The translations under genes were made by a program, and so were the position numbers. 64,000 bases of DNA, taken from Burkholderia multivorans ATCC BAA-247. GTDB taxonomy: Bacteria; Pseudomonadota; Gammaproteobacteria; Burkholderiales; Burkholderiaceae. Under the pieces are notes generated by a model. It had not been told where the DNA came from and made no database searches. It saw nothing but the letters and a program-made list of their open reading frames with translations. This document shows, piece by piece, positions 19,047 to 29,307 of the stretch (positions are counted from its first letter, which is position 1; the number at the start of each line of letters is the position of its first letter). The DNA is taken from positions 2,604,001 through 2,668,000 of the forward strand of contig NZ_CP009832.1 of the NCBI RefSeq assembly GCF_000959525.1. Reading direction: 5' to 3'.

Positions 19047-19139
19047 AACGCAACTGAAGCGCGACTGAGCGCCGCCGCCGCAACGGCCGGCCGTTCGTCG
19101 CATGCCGCCCGCCGCCCACCGTAATGCGCCGACTGCGGA

Positions 19140-19170
19140 CAAAAAAATACCCCGCCTCGGCGGGGTATCC
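19140..19170 (-). terminator. Rho-independent terminator after the cytochrome c pair
   Basis: On the minus strand a perfect stem (TACCCCGCC with GGCGGGGTA, two-base loop) is followed by a run of seven T. It ends the two-cytochrome transcript about 30 bases after its last stop. Confidence 0.88.
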
Positions 19171-19199
19171 TGGCCTGCCGGGCACACGGCCCGTCGCGC

Positions 19200-19559
19200 T
19201 TACTTCTTGAACACCAGGTCGCCCTTCAGCGACTCGATGTAGGCAGCGATGTCCTTCATGTCGTTGACCGACAGGTTCTGCACCTGCGCCTGCATGATCG
19301 CGTTGTTGCGACCGAGCAGCGGGTTCGTCAGGCCCATCTGGTACTGGCGCATCGCCCACACGAGATAGTCGGCGTGCTGGCCGGCGAGGCGCGGGTACTC
19401 GGCGTTGATCGGCTGGTTCAGCTTCGCGCCGTGGCAGGCCGCGCAGTTGTGCGATTCGACCAGATCCTTGCCCTTCGAGAGGTCGGCCGCGTGTGCGGTA
19501 CCGATCGCGAGGCCGGCCGCGAATGCGATCGCCGCCGCCGTCTTGAATGCGTTGTTCAT
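19200..19559 (-). CDS. Small c-type cytochrome
   Basis: A 119-residue periplasmic electron carrier. It has a cleavable signal peptide (MNNAFKTAAAIAFAAGLAIG to AHA), a haem-binding CAACH, and a later Met (in NNAIMQAQVQNLS) as likely second haem ligand. The fold is class I cytochrome c, close to the c553/c4 type. It lies 40 bases downstream of a second cytochrome gene of the same length. The two together resemble the two halves of a dihaem cytochrome c4 encoded separately. Partner oxidase or reductase is unknown. Confidence 0.88.
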   Translation of the reverse strand: MNNAFKTAAAIAFAAGLAIGTAHAADLSKGKDLVESHNCAACHGAKLNQPINAEYPRLAGQHADYLVWAMRQYQMGLTNPLLGRNNAIMQAQVQNLSVNDMKDIAAYIESLKGDLVFKK

Positions 19560-19599
19560 GAATGCTCCTGTCCCGCTGCTGAGATCAGCGGCGCGCGCT

Positions 19600-19959
19600 T
19601 TACTTGTAGGGATTGTCCTTCGAGTCGACCTTCTGCGCGGCGTAGTAGGCCGCCAGATCGGCGATGTCCTGATCCGTCAGCGAACCGGCGATCGCGTTCA
19701 TCGACGGGAAATGACGATCCTTCTTGCGGTAGGACTTCAGCGCGTTCTCGAGGTATTGCTGGTTCTGGCCGCCGAGGACGGGAACCCGGTAGACCTCCGG
19801 GTATGCCGCGCGGTAATCCTGGATGCCGTGGCAACCGATGCACATGGCGGCCTTGCTTGCCCCGTCCTTCGGGTTGCCGACCACACCGGCCGCCTGCGCG
19901 CTGCCCGCGAGCGCCACGAGCGCTGCGACAACGACGTGTTTGCCGACGAATTTGTTCAT
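19600..19959 (-). CDS. Small c-type cytochrome
   Basis: A 119-residue exported cytochrome with signal peptide (MNKFVGKHVVVAALVALAGS, cleavage near AQA), haem motif CIGCH, and the axial Met probably in HFPSMNAIAGSLTDQDIADL. The SLTDQDIADLAAYYA helix is typical of c4/c553 cytochromes. It is the first gene of the two-cytochrome operon and is divergent from the MoxR gene. It and the next gene are clearly paralogues (same length and domain order, similar LGGQNQQYLENALKSYR and LAGQHADYLVWAMRQYQ segments). Confidence 0.88.
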   Translation of the reverse strand: MNKFVGKHVVVAALVALAGSAQAAGVVGNPKDGASKAAMCIGCHGIQDYRAAYPEVYRVPVLGGQNQQYLENALKSYRKKDRHFPSMNAIAGSLTDQDIADLAAYYAAQKVDSKDNPYK

Positions 19960-20060
19960 AGCTCTTGTAACCTAGCTTGAGGGGAAACTGGCGCCGAAGC
20001 GGCAACGGCCCGCGCCGTTTTGCTTCTCGGATCGCCACGCAGGCCAAAAAAAACGGCCAG

Positions 20061-20066
20061 ATTGTA
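20061..20066 (-). promoter_or_regulatory. Candidate -10 element for the cytochrome c operon
   Basis: The minus strand reads TACAAT about 100 bases upstream of the first cytochrome ATG. No good -35 hexamer sits at the expected distance, so this is only a candidate. Confidence 0.3.
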
Positions 20067-20167
20067 CCGCGTCGGCGGGGAATGCGTCCATATCGGCGCC
20101 CCGGTGCGCCCCGCCGCAGCCCCGCAACGATACGCGGCCGGCGCCCAACCCGACAGCCCTTCTGACT

Positions 20168-20173
20168 TATACT
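20168..20173 (+). promoter_or_regulatory. Candidate -10 element for the MoxR operon
   Basis: TATACT lies 32 bases before the MoxR start codon, in an otherwise GC-rich region. The -35 position has no good match to TTGACA, so the promoter may need an activator or may not be real. Confidence 0.35.
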
Positions 20174-20205
20174 GGGATTTTTCCCCGCCAGAGAAGACCG
20201 CCGCC

Positions 20206-21048
<843 letters not shown>

Positions 21049-21072
21049 CCCTCCGTTCGCAAAGGCCCGGCC

Positions 21073-22248
21073 ATGCTGCTCAATTTCTTCTACGCGCTGC
21101 GCGCAGCCAAGCTGCCCGTCTCGGTGAAGGAATACCTGACGCTGCTCGAGTCGCTGAAGGCCGGGCTCATCGCGCCGTCGATCGACGCGTTCTACTTCCT
21201 CGCGCGCATGACGCTCGTGAAGGACGAGCAGTACTTCGACAAGTTCGATCAGGCTTTCGGCGCGTATTTCCACGGCGTGTCGGCGCTGCCCTCCGACGCG
21301 TTCGACATTCCGCTCGACTGGCTCGAGAAGCGCCTCGAGCGCGAGCTGTCGGCCGAGGAGAAGGCGCAGATCGAAGCGATGGGCGGGCTCGACAAGCTGA
21401 TGGCGCGCCTGAAGGAGCTGCTCGACGAGCAGAAGGAGCGGCACGAAGGCGGCAACAAGTGGATCGGCACCGGCGGCACATCGCCGTTCGGGCACGGCGG
21501 CTACAACCCCGAAGGCGTGCGCATCGGCGGTCCGTCGAACGGCAATCGCACGGCGGTGAAGGTGTGGGAAGCGCGCGCGTACCGCGACTACGACGACTCG
21601 GTCGAGATCGGCACGCGCAACATCAAGGTCGCGCTGCGGCGGCTGCGCCGTTTCGCGCGCGAGGGCGCGGCCGAGGAGCTCGATCTGCCCGGCACGATCC
21701 GCAGCACGGCCGCGAACGCGGGCTGGCTCGATCTGCGGATGGTGCCGGAGCGCCACAACAACGTGAAGGTGCTGATGCTGCTCGACGTCGGCGGCTCGAT
21801 GGACGATCACATCAAGCGCACCGAAGAGCTGTTTTCGGCCGCGAAGGCCGAGTTCAAGCATCTGGAATTCTTCTACTTCCACAACTGCGTGTACGACCAT
21901 CTGTGGAAGAACAACCGCCGTCGTCATTCGGAGCGCACCGCGACGTGGGACGTGCTCCACAAGTTCACGCCCGACTACAAGCTGATCTTCGTCGGCGACG
22001 CGACGATGAGCCCGTACGAGGTGCTGCAGCCCGGCGGCTCGGTCGAATACAACAACCCGGAAGCCGGCGCCGTGTGGCTGCGCCGGCTCGCCGATCAGTT
22101 CCCCCATCATGCCTGGCTGAACCCGGAACCCGAGCGCCTATGGGAATACCGGCAGTCGGTCGCGATCATTCGCGACCTGCTCGGCCACCGCATGTATCCG
22201 CTCACGCTCGCGGGGCTCGAAACCGCGATGCGCGCACTGAGCAAGTAA
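21073..22248 (+). CDS. CoxE-like VWA-domain protein
   Basis: A 391-residue cytoplasmic protein that pairs with the MoxR ATPase. The N-terminal half carries an FxxALRxAxLPVSVKEYLTL pattern and a charged helical linker (about residues 95-135). The C-terminal VWA domain has a metal-site motif, VLMLLDVGGSMDDHIK, in which the usual DxSxS is DxGxS. Conserved LEFFYFHNCVYDHLWKNN and LIFVGDATMSPYEV follow. CoxE-type partners help load metals or assemble enzymes such as CO dehydrogenase; no such enzyme is near. The MoxR-VWA pair is probably one operon. Confidence 0.87.
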   Translation: MLLNFFYALRAAKLPVSVKEYLTLLESLKAGLIAPSIDAFYFLARMTLVKDEQYFDKFDQAFGAYFHGVSALPSDAFDIPLDWLEKRLERELSAEEKAQIEAMGGLDKLMARLKELLDEQKERHEGGNKWIGTGGTSPFGHGGYNPEGVRIGGPSNGNRTAVKVWEARAYRDYDDSVEIGTRNIKVALRRLRRFAREGAAEELDLPGTIRSTAANAGWLDLRMVPERHNNVKVLMLLDVGGSMDDHIKRTEELFSAAKAEFKHLEFFYFHNCVYDHLWKNNRRRHSERTATWDVLHKFTPDYKLIFVGDATMSPYEVLQPGGSVEYNNPEAGAVWLRRLADQFPHHAWLNPEPERLWEYRQSVAIIRDLLGHRMYPLTLAGLETAMRALSK

Positions 22249-22305
22249 CGAATCCCCAACCAGCAGATACGAGGCCGCCGTCGAGCGGCCCGTTCCGGAG
22301 ATAGC

Positions 22306-23514
22306 ATGAACCCTTCGCCCACCGCGAGCGCGGGCCGCGCCGGCGGCCGCTTTTTGACCGATACGTCCGTCTCGGCACTCGTCGCCGGCTTCGTCGCGAT
22401 GATGACCGGCTATACGAGTTCGCTCGTGCTGATGTTCCAGGCCGGCCGCGCCGCGCACCTCAGCGACGCGCAGATCTCGTCGTGGATCTGGGCGCTGTCG
22501 ATCGGCATGGCGCTGACGACCATCGGCCTGTCGCTGCGCTTTCGCGCGCCGATCGTCGTCGCATGGTCGACGCCCGGCGCGGCGCTGCTGATCGCATCGC
22601 TGCCCGGCGTCCCGTACGCCGAGGCGATCGGCGCGTTCGTCGTGTGCGCGCTGCTGCTGACGGCCGTCGGCGTGAGCGGGCTGTTCGACACGCTGATGCG
22701 CCGCATTCCGTCCGGCATCGCGGCCGCGCTGCTCGCCGGGATCCTGTTCGAGATCGGCATCGAGATCTTCCGCGCGGCGCAATACCGCACCGCGCTCGTG
22801 CTCGCGATGTTCTTCACGTATCTGATCGTCAAGCGGCTCGCGCCGCGCTACGCGATCGTGACGACGCTGATCGTCGGCACGGCGGTGGCCGGCGCGCTCG
22901 GGCTGCTCGACTTCAGCCGGTTCCATATCGCGCTCGCGCAGCCGGTCTTCACGATGCCCGCGTTCTCGATCGCGTCGATCGTCAGCATCGGCATTCCGCT
23001 GTTCGTCGTCGCGATGGCGTCGCAGAACGTGCCTGGCATCGCGGTGCTGCGCGCGGACGGCTATCAGACGCCGTCGTCGCCGCTGATCGCGACGACCGGC
23101 CTCGCGTCGCTGCTGCTCGCGCCGTTCGGCTCGCACGGCGTGAATCTCGCGGCGATCACCGCGGCGATCTGCACCGGCCCCGAAGCGCACGAAGACCGCG
23201 CGAAACGCTACACGGCCGCCGTGTGGTGCGGCACGTTCTACCTGATCGCAGGCATCTTCGGCGCGACGATCGCCGCGCTGTTCGCCGCGCTGCCGAAGGC
23301 GCTCGTCGTGTCGGTCGCCGCGCTCGCGCTGTTCGGCTCGATCATGAGCGGGCTCGCCAACGCGATGCAGGACGCGAAGCAGCGCGAGGCCGCGCTCGTC
23401 ACGTTCATGGTGACCGCGTCGGGCCTCACGCTGCTGTCGATCGGCTCCGCGTTCTGGGGGCTCGTCGCCGGGATCGTCACGCAGGTGATCCTCAACGCGC
23501 GCCGCGCGCCGTGA
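22306..23514 (+). CDS. Benzoate/H+ symporter, BenE family
   Basis: A 402-residue inner-membrane transporter with about twelve hydrophobic helices. BenE features include SALVAGFVAMMTGYTSSLVL near the N-terminus, VVAWSTPGAALLIASLPGV in the first half, and VASQNVPGIAVLRADGY-like sequence (MASQNVPGIAVLRADGYQTP) and FGSHGVNLAAITAAICTGPE in the second. BenE members import benzoate or related aromatic acids. No aromatic degradation genes are adjacent, so the substrate is uncertain. It follows the CoxE gene by 57 bases on the same strand and may be read through. Confidence 0.88.
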   Translation: MNPSPTASAGRAGGRFLTDTSVSALVAGFVAMMTGYTSSLVLMFQAGRAAHLSDAQISSWIWALSIGMALTTIGLSLRFRAPIVVAWSTPGAALLIASLPGVPYAEAIGAFVVCALLLTAVGVSGLFDTLMRRIPSGIAAALLAGILFEIGIEIFRAAQYRTALVLAMFFTYLIVKRLAPRYAIVTTLIVGTAVAGALGLLDFSRFHIALAQPVFTMPAFSIASIVSIGIPLFVVAMASQNVPGIAVLRADGYQTPSSPLIATTGLASLLLAPFGSHGVNLAAITAAICTGPEAHEDRAKRYTAAVWCGTFYLIAGIFGATIAALFAALPKALVVSVAALALFGSIMSGLANAMQDAKQREAALVTFMVTASGLTLLSIGSAFWGLVAGIVTQVILNARRAP

Positions 23515-23671
23515 CGCGCCGCCGCGCATGCGCGATGCGCGAAAAGGTGCTCGACACGAATCGGGCCTAAAATAGTGGATCGAAGGCGGCGCATGGCGCC
23601 GCCTCGCTTCGCCGCCGCGTTCGCGCGGCCCGTGAGAACCCGGCGCCTGTGCGCCCTCCTCCCGAATCGCC

Positions 23672-24625
23672 ATGACTACCGCACTCGACCAGCTCAAGCA
23701 GTACACGACCGTCGTCGCCGACACGGGCGATTTCCAGCAGCTCGCGCAATACCAGCCGCAGGATGCGACCACGAATCCGTCGCTGATCCTGAAGGCCGTG
23801 CAGAAGGACGCGTACAAGCCGATCCTCGAGAAGACCGTCCGCGACCACCGCAACGAAAGCACCGATTTCATCATCGACCGGCTGCTGATCGCATTCGGCA
23901 CCGAAATCCTGAAGCTCATTCCCGGCCGCGTGTCGACCGAAGTCGACGCGCGCCTGTCGTTCGACGCCAAGCGCTCGGTCGACAAGGCGCACGAGCTGAT
24001 CAAGCTCTACGAAGCAGCCGGCATCGAGCGCGACCGCATCCTGATCAAGCTCGCATCGACGTGGGAAGGCATCCGCGCGGCCGAGACGCTGCAGAAGGAA
24101 GGGATCAAGTGCAACATGACCCTGCTTTTCTCGCTCGTGCAGGCCGCCGCGTGTGCCGAAGCCGGCGCGCAGCTGATCTCGCCGTTCGTCGGCCGCATCT
24201 ACGACTGGTACAAGAAGCAGGCCGGCGCCGACTGGGACGAAGCGAAGAACGGCGGCGCGAACGATCCGGGCGTGCAGTCGGTGCGTCGCATCTACACGTA
24301 CTACAAGACGTTCGGCTACAAGACCGAAGTGATGGGCGCGAGCTTCCGCACGACGAGCCAGATCGTCGAACTCGCGGGCTGCGACCTGCTGACCATCAGT
24401 CCCGATTTGCTGCAGAAGCTGCACGACAGCAACGAAACGGTCACGCGCAAGCTGTCGCCCGATGCGCTGCACGACAAGCCGACCGAGCGCGTCGCGATCG
24501 ACGAGGCATCGTTCCGCTTCCAGCTGAACGACGAAGCGATGGCGACCGAAAAGCTCGCGGAAGGCATCCGCGTGTTCGCCGCCGACGCGGTGAAGCTCGA
24601 GAAGCTGATCGAGGCGCTGCGCTGA
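23672..24625 (+). CDS. tal: Transaldolase
   Basis: A 317-residue cytoplasmic enzyme of the non-oxidative pentose phosphate pathway that moves a dihydroxyacetone unit between sugar phosphates. The Schiff-base lysine is Lys126 in [13 protein letters not shown]. Other landmarks are [12 protein letters not shown] (residues 31-42) and [20 protein letters not shown]. Length and order match E. coli TalB. The start at 23672 gives [20 protein letters not shown]. An intrinsic terminator follows about 60 bases after the stop. Confidence 0.97.
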   Translation: MTTALDQLKQYTTVVADTGDFQQLAQYQPQDATTNPSLILKAVQKDAYKPILEKTVRDHRNESTDFIIDRLLIAFGTEILKLIPGRVSTEVDARLSFDAKRSVDKAHELIKLYEAAGIERDRILIKLASTWEGIRAAETLQKEGIKCNMTLLFSLVQAAACAEAGAQLISPFVGRIYDWYKKQAGADWDEAKNGGANDPGVQSVRRIYTYYKTFGYKTEVMGASFRTTSQIVELAGCDLLTISPDLLQKLHDSNETVTRKLSPDALHDKPTERVAIDEASFRFQLNDEAMATEKLAEGIRVFAADAVKLEKLIEALR

Positions 24626-24685
24626 GCGGCGCGCGCGGCGGCCCGCAGCGGGCCGGCCGCGCGATGCCGGCGCCGAACGCCGCGA

Positions 24686-24726
24686 GCGGCCGCGAACGAC
24701 TTCGTTCGCGGCCGTTTTATTTTTCA
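24686..24726 (+). terminator. Intrinsic terminator after tal
   Basis: CGGCCGCGAACG (from 24687) pairs with CGTTCGCGGCCG over a four-base loop and is followed by TTTTATTTTT. This is a strong rho-independent terminator. Confidence 0.9.
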
Positions 24727-24861
24727 TTCCGCTGCCCGACGCGCGCACTACAATCCACGACACGGGTGCGCCGGCCGCTTCCCGACACGCCCTTTCCCGT
24801 CACAATCTCGCATGACGCCGCCCCAGGGCAGGTCCGGCGACGCGTGCCCAAGGAGGCAACG

Positions 24862-25308
24862 ATGCAAGTCCAACCGTACCTGACCTTCTACGGTCAGGCC
24901 GACGAGGCGCTTCGCTTCTACGAGAAGGCGCTCGGTGCAAAGACGCAGTTCAAGATCTACTTCCGCGACGCGCCGCCGAATCCCGATCAGCCGATCTCGC
25001 CGGAGATGGCCGACAAGGTGATGCACGCGAATTTCACGATCGGCGAATCGTCGATCATGTGCTCGGACGGCAACTGCCACGCGGCCGACCGCCAGCACGC
25101 CGGGTATTCGCTGTCGCTGAATCCGGCGAGCGTCGACGAAGGCAAAAAGCTGTTCGATGCGCTCGCCGAGGGCGGCGAAGTGACGATGCCGTTCCAGAAG
25201 ACGTTCTGGGCACTCGGCTTCGGCATGGTGAAGGATCGCTTCGGCGTGCACTGGATGATCAACGTCGAGGATCTGTCGCAGCGCGAGCACATCCCCAATC
25301 GCGCGTAG
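24862..25308 (+). CDS. VOC-superfamily protein (PhnB/glyoxalase-like)
   Basis: A 148-residue protein of the PhnB-like VOC family (two beta-alpha-beta-beta-beta units). It shows QPYLTFYGQADEALRFYEKA at the start, VMHANFTIGESSIMCSD in the middle, and FWALGFGMVKDRFGVHWMIN at the end, the usual family landmarks. VOC proteins are metal-dependent isomerases, dioxygenases or drug-binding proteins; the PhnB-like group has no firm activity. A perfect AAGGAGG site stands before the ATG at 24862. It is flanked by terminators on both sides and so forms its own unit. Confidence 0.85.
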   Translation: MQVQPYLTFYGQADEALRFYEKALGAKTQFKIYFRDAPPNPDQPISPEMADKVMHANFTIGESSIMCSDGNCHAADRQHAGYSLSLNPASVDEGKKLFDALAEGGEVTMPFQKTFWALGFGMVKDRFGVHWMINVEDLSQREHIPNRA

Positions 25309-25331
25309 CGCCGATACACGCCGATACAACC

Positions 25332-25371
25332 TGAAACGCCCGCCGCTTCGCAGCGACGGGCGTTTTCATTG
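25332..25371. terminator. Intrinsic terminator between the VOC gene and the symporter gene
   Basis: AACGCCCG pairs with CGGGCGTT over a GC-rich inner stem, followed by TTTCATT on the plus strand. The convergent symporter gene ends 40 bases further on. Confidence 0.7.
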
Positions 25372-25411
25372 CGGCATGCTCGACGGGCGACGCGCGGCCG
25401 CGCCGGCGCGT

Positions 25412-26962
25412 TCAGCTTTCGACGACGTCGAGATAGTCTTCCGGCCGCGTGCGATCTTCCGCATGCGCCATCCCCATCACGCGCACGAGCACGCTGACCA
25501 CGATCGACACGACGAGGTTGACGATCAGCGACCACACCGCCGCGTAGCCGGGAATCGCGAGGCCGAACAGGTGAATCGTGAAGATCGAGCCGGCCAGCTT
25601 CAGCGAGATCGCCATCCACGTGCCGCAAACGATGCCGGCCGCCCAGCCGACCAGCAGCCCGCGATGATCGAGCACGCGCGTGTAGAGTCCGAGCACGATC
25701 GCCGGCAGCGTCTGGATGATCCAGATCCCGCCGAGCAGCTGCAGCTGGATCGCATACGTGAGCGGCAGCCCGAGAATGAATGCCACCGCGCCAATCTTCA
25801 CGATCAGCGACACGAGCTTCGCGACGTGCGTTTCCTGGTCGTGCGTCATGTTGCGGTTCACGAACTCGCGGTGGATGTTGCGCGTGTACAGGTTCGCGGC
25901 CGCGATCGACATGATCGCCGCCGGCACCAGCGCGCCGATCCCGATCGCCGCGAACGCGACGCCGACGAACCACGACGGGAAGTAGTTCAGGAACAGCGCG
26001 GGCACCGCGAAGTTCGGGCCGAACGCCTTGAAGTACGGCGCGTACTGCGGCATGTCTTTCACGCCCGACGCGAGCGCCATGTAGCCGAGCAGCGCGAGCA
26101 GGCCGAGCACGAACGAATAAGCCGGCAGCATCGCCATGTTGCGACGAATCGTGTTGCCCGACGACGACGAGAGGATCGCGGTGACCGAATGCGGATAGAG
26201 GAACAACGCGAGCGCCGAGCCGATCGCGAGCGTCGCGTAGGCGCTGTAGCCGTTCAGGCTCGTCGCGTCGGGCGCCTTCAGCAGCAGCTTCGCGGGCGGC
26301 ACGCTCGCGAAGATATGCCCGAAGCCGCCGAGCTTCGCGGGAATCACGATGATCGCGGCGGCGATCGTGATGTAGATCAGCACGTCCTTCACGATCGCGA
26401 TCATCGCGGGCGCGCGCAGCCCCGACGTGTACGTGTACGCGGCGAGGATCGCGAACGCGATGATCAGCGGCAGATCGCCGACGAAGCCCGTCGTGTCGAA
26501 ACCGAGCGCGCCGATCACGACCTCGATGCCGACCAGTTGCAGCGCGATGTACGGCATCGTCGCGACGATGCCCGTTACGGCGATCGCGAGCGCGAGCATG
26601 CGGCTGCCGTAGCGGGCGTTGACGAAGTCGGCGGCCGTCACGTAGCCGTGCCGCTTCGCGATGCTCCACAGTTTGGGAAAGACGACGAACGCGAACGGAT
26701 AGATGAGGATCGTGTACGGCAGCGCGAAGAAGCCCATCGCGCCGGCACCGAACACGAGCGCGGGCACCGCGACGAACGTGTACGCCGTGTACAGGTCGCC
26801 GCCGAGCAGGAACCAGGTGACAATCGTGCCGAAGCGCCGGCCGCCGAGCCCCCACTCGTCGAGATGGGCGAGGTCGCCGCGCCGCCAGTTGGCGGCGAGG
26901 AAGCCCATGATCGTGACGCCGATGAAAAGGAGAACGAAGACGAAAGTCGCGCCGAGATTCAT
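25412..26962 (-). CDS. Sodium:solute symporter family protein (monocarboxylate/MctP-like)
   Basis: A 516-residue inner-membrane transporter of the SSS family with about 13 hydrophobic helices. It opens with NLGATFVFVLLFIGVTIMGF, then LGGRRFGTIVTWFLLGGDLY, the sodium/substrate region of the MctP-like subgroup, and has HSVTAILSSSSGNTIRRNMA in the core. Relatives take up lactate, pyruvate, acetate or other monocarboxylates. An upstream in-frame ATG at 26986 exists, but the one at 26962 has a strong GGGAGG site 6 bases away and overlaps the stop of the DUF3311 gene as ATGA. The two genes form the usual small-subunit/transporter pair. Confidence 0.9.
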   Translation of the reverse strand: MNLGATFVFVLLFIGVTIMGFLAANWRRGDLAHLDEWGLGGRRFGTIVTWFLLGGDLYTAYTFVAVPALVFGAGAMGFFALPYTILIYPFAFVVFPKLWSIAKRHGYVTAADFVNARYGSRMLALAIAVTGIVATMPYIALQLVGIEVVIGALGFDTTGFVGDLPLIIAFAILAAYTYTSGLRAPAMIAIVKDVLIYITIAAAIIVIPAKLGGFGHIFASVPPAKLLLKAPDATSLNGYSAYATLAIGSALALFLYPHSVTAILSSSSGNTIRRNMAMLPAYSFVLGLLALLGYMALASGVKDMPQYAPYFKAFGPNFAVPALFLNYFPSWFVGVAFAAIGIGALVPAAIMSIAAANLYTRNIHREFVNRNMTHDQETHVAKLVSLIVKIGAVAFILGLPLTYAIQLQLLGGIWIIQTLPAIVLGLYTRVLDHRGLLVGWAAGIVCGTWMAISLKLAGSIFTIHLFGLAIPGYAAVWSLIVNLVVSIVVSVLVRVMGMAHAEDRTRPEDYLDVVES

Positions 26963-27192
26963 TGCACACCTCCCGGCGTTTTCCACGCGTTCTTGGTCTT
27001 GTAGTACACGAAGGCGGTGATCACCGCGCTAATGAACACCCAGAGCAGCTGGTACCAGTAGAAAAACGGAAAACCCAGCCATTGCGGTTCGATCTTGCTG
27101 TACGACGGCACCCAGACCATCGCGATCAGCGGCAGTACCAGCAGCCAGAGCCAGCGCTTGGCGGCCCGATTGGCGTCGGCATCGTGAGCCAT
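26959..27192 (-). CDS. DUF3311 small membrane protein, symporter partner
   Basis: A 77-residue membrane protein with two hydrophobic helices (WLWLLVLPLIAMVWVP and FFYWYQLLWVFISAVITAF) and the DUF3311 pattern EPQWLGFPFFYWYQLLWV. Such proteins are usually encoded just ahead of an SSS-family transporter and are thought to help it. Here the stop overlaps the start of the symporter by four bases (ATGA), which supports a coupled pair. Confidence 0.9.
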   Translation of the reverse strand: MAHDADANRAAKRWLWLLVLPLIAMVWVPSYSKIEPQWLGFPFFYWYQLLWVFISAVITAFVYYKTKNAWKTPGGVQ

Positions 27193-27388
27193 GACGTCTC
27201 CTCATCTTCCCGGTTATCGATCTTGTGAGCGGGTACGGCGGCGAGAGGAGCGGCAAAACGGGTAAGCTGCGGCTCCCCTGGCTTCGCGCCAGTATAGGAG
27301 TCGCAAGCATCCGGTCAAGCGGGGGCGAACCCGAGGTGATCCGCCCCCTGACGCGCGGTTGCACCGGCATGCGGGCCGCGCATGGGCG

Positions 27389-28306
27389 TCAGATCGTGAA
27401 CGACGCGCCGCGTGCGCCGATCGCTTCTTTCAAACCTTTCACCCATTTGCGGGCGGGCAGTTTCAGCGTGTCCTCGATCAGCTTCGCGCGCGCGTCGAGC
27501 TGCGCGAACGGCACGTCGAGCGCGGGGCCGGAGAACGCGATCGCGATCCGGTTGCCGTCGTGCACTTCCGGCAGCGCGATCACGCGGTGATCGAAGGCGG
27601 CGTTCAGGTGCTTCATGTTGCGCACGAAGCTCGGGTGATCGCCGAACAGGTTGATCGTCGCGATCCCCGCATCGGTCAGGCAGCCGCGCACCGCGCGGTA
27701 GAACGCGACGCTGTCGAGCACCGGGCCGCGCGCGGTCGCATCGTACAGGTCGATCTGGATCGCGCCCGTCGTGCCGCGATTCGCCGGATCGTTGACGAAA
27801 TCCCACGCGTCCGCTTCGTGCACGACAAGACGGGCGTCGTCCGGCGGCAGCGCGAACATCGTGCGCGCGGCGACGATCACGGCCGGGTTCAGTTCGACCG
27901 CCTCGACCTTCGCGCGCGGCAGGAAGCGGTGCGCGAACTTCGTCAGCGCGCCGGTGCCGAGCCCGAGCTGCACGATGCGTTCCGGCGTTTCGAGAAACAG
28001 CAGCCACGCCATCATCTGCTGCGCGTATTCGAGTTCGATCGCGAGCGGCTTCGAAATCCGCATTGCGCCCTGTACCCATTCGGTACCGAAATGCAGGTAG
28101 CGCACGCCGCGCTCCTCCGAGAAGGTGACCGGTGCGAAGCGCGGCTTGCGCGGCGCGTCGAGCACGGGCACGTCGTCGTGCTCGTCGAGGTCGGTGCGGC
28201 GCTTCACGCGCGGCGGCTGCAGTTTCTCGGAGCCGTTGTAGGCGGACGGCTGGTTGCGCTTGAAAGCGCGCGCCTCGGCGGATGCGCGCTTGATCAGTCG
28301 GGTCAT
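27389..28306 (-). CDS. Spermidine synthase-like methyltransferase-fold protein
   Basis: A 305-residue protein of the spermidine synthase family. The nucleotide-binding core shows VQLGLGTGALTKFAHRF and VEAVELNPAVIVAARTMF, then ARLVVHEADAWDFV, and IQIDLYDATARGP in place of the synthase gatekeeper Asp region. An 80-residue, charged, non-conserved N-terminus (KRASAEARAFKRNQPSAYNG and onward) precedes the fold. No S-adenosylmethionine decarboxylase is nearby, and such proteins in Burkholderia are only annotated by similarity. It may be a polyamine aminopropyltransferase or another SAM-type transferase. Confidence 0.75.
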   Translation of the reverse strand: MTRLIKRASAEARAFKRNQPSAYNGSEKLQPPRVKRRTDLDEHDDVPVLDAPRKPRFAPVTFSEERGVRYLHFGTEWVQGAMRISKPLAIELEYAQQMMAWLLFLETPERIVQLGLGTGALTKFAHRFLPRAKVEAVELNPAVIVAARTMFALPPDDARLVVHEADAWDFVNDPANRGTTGAIQIDLYDATARGPVLDSVAFYRAVRGCLTDAGIATINLFGDHPSFVRNMKHLNAAFDHRVIALPEVHDGNRIAIAFSGPALDVPFAQLDARAKLIEDTLKLPARKWVKGLKEAIGARGASFTI

Positions 28307-28533
28307 GGATGAATCTCGCTCGATGAAGCTGGTTTTGGCGGACGAGAGGATAGCATTGGCGCGGCAATCGCCGGCGCCGAACGGATTGCGTCACGCCGAT
28401 CGGCCGACTTGCGAGCGAGGGCATCGTGGTCGACAATGCATCGCACCGGCGATCCATCGACGACAGCCATACCGTGACGATTCTTGCGATACGTCACCGG
28501 CGAGAAAGCGGCTATCACTGACCCGGAGCGCAC

Positions 28534-28788
28534 ATGACCTCCACCGACAGGAAAATCTGGTTCCCGGCGAAACGCTACGGATGGGGATGGGGGCTGCCCA
28601 TCGCGTGGCAGGGATGGGTAGTCCTGTTGCTGTTTACGCTCGGCCTCGTCGCGGGTTCACGCCGCTTCCCGCCGGCACAGGCGCCGTTCGCGTTCGCAGC
28701 ATGCGTCGTGGGCTTGGTGCTCGCGCTCACGATCGTCTGTTACGCGAGAGGCGAAAAGCCGAAATGGCGATGGGGGAACGACAAGTGA
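28534..28788 (+). CDS. Small two-helix membrane protein of unknown function
   Basis: An 84-residue protein with two hydrophobic helices (WVVLLLFTLGLVAG and FAFAACVVGLVLALTIVCYA). The aromatic-rich N-terminal WFPAKRYGWGWGLPIAWQGW and the C-terminal KPKWRWGNDK make it look like a conserved family of small membrane proteins, which I know only as hypothetical. The start is reasonable (start codon preceded by GGAGC). No obvious operon partner. It is probably real, because of its well-ordered membrane layout. Confidence 0.65.
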   Translation: MTSTDRKIWFPAKRYGWGWGLPIAWQGWVVLLLFTLGLVAGSRRFPPAQAPFAFAACVVGLVLALTIVCYARGEKPKWRWGNDK

Positions 28789-29300
28789 CGCGTCGTACGC
28801 CGGCGCGCGCAATTCGAGCTGTCCAAGCAACGCGCCGCGCAGCAATCGGAACGGATTGAGGTTTCGGTTAATCCGACACGCCGAGGCGCTCGTTCGGCAT
28901 CGCCCTTCTCTCCCGCGCACTGCAACCCATTTCAACCTGTCTGTTTGGGAACCCGAACGATGGTTCGCGTCACGGCGTTGACCTGGCCCGGCAGATCTTT
29001 CCCGCGCCGGCGTTCAACGTGGCTTGAATCTGCCTGAAAGCGCGGCCTGACCAAATACAACGCGTCGCCCGACTCAACCGGTTACAGGCCGTCGCAGGCC
29101 GCTCGTTTTCAGCGCGCTGCGTCTCATCGTCCCTGAAACCGTCGCGGCCGCTCACTCGAACCCATATCGACATCTGCCGAACGGCCGACTTGTTCCGGCT
29201 CTTGGCCGACGACAAAAATGCCCGTGCCGAATCGTTCGGCATACGGCGTGACCCACCGCATTCGGCCCGCGCGACCGAACTGTTTTTCTGCGCGTCACGG
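28789..29300. other. Gene-free stretch upstream of the toxin-antitoxin genes
   Basis: About 510 bases without a gene I can support. It is less GC-rich than the flanking genes in places. Open frames on both strands give Arg/Ser-rich proteins with no recognisable domain. It may hold decayed sequence that came with the adjacent HigBA module, but no insertion-sequence end, tRNA or direct repeat is visible. Confidence 0.4.
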
Positions 29301-29307
29301 TTGCAAA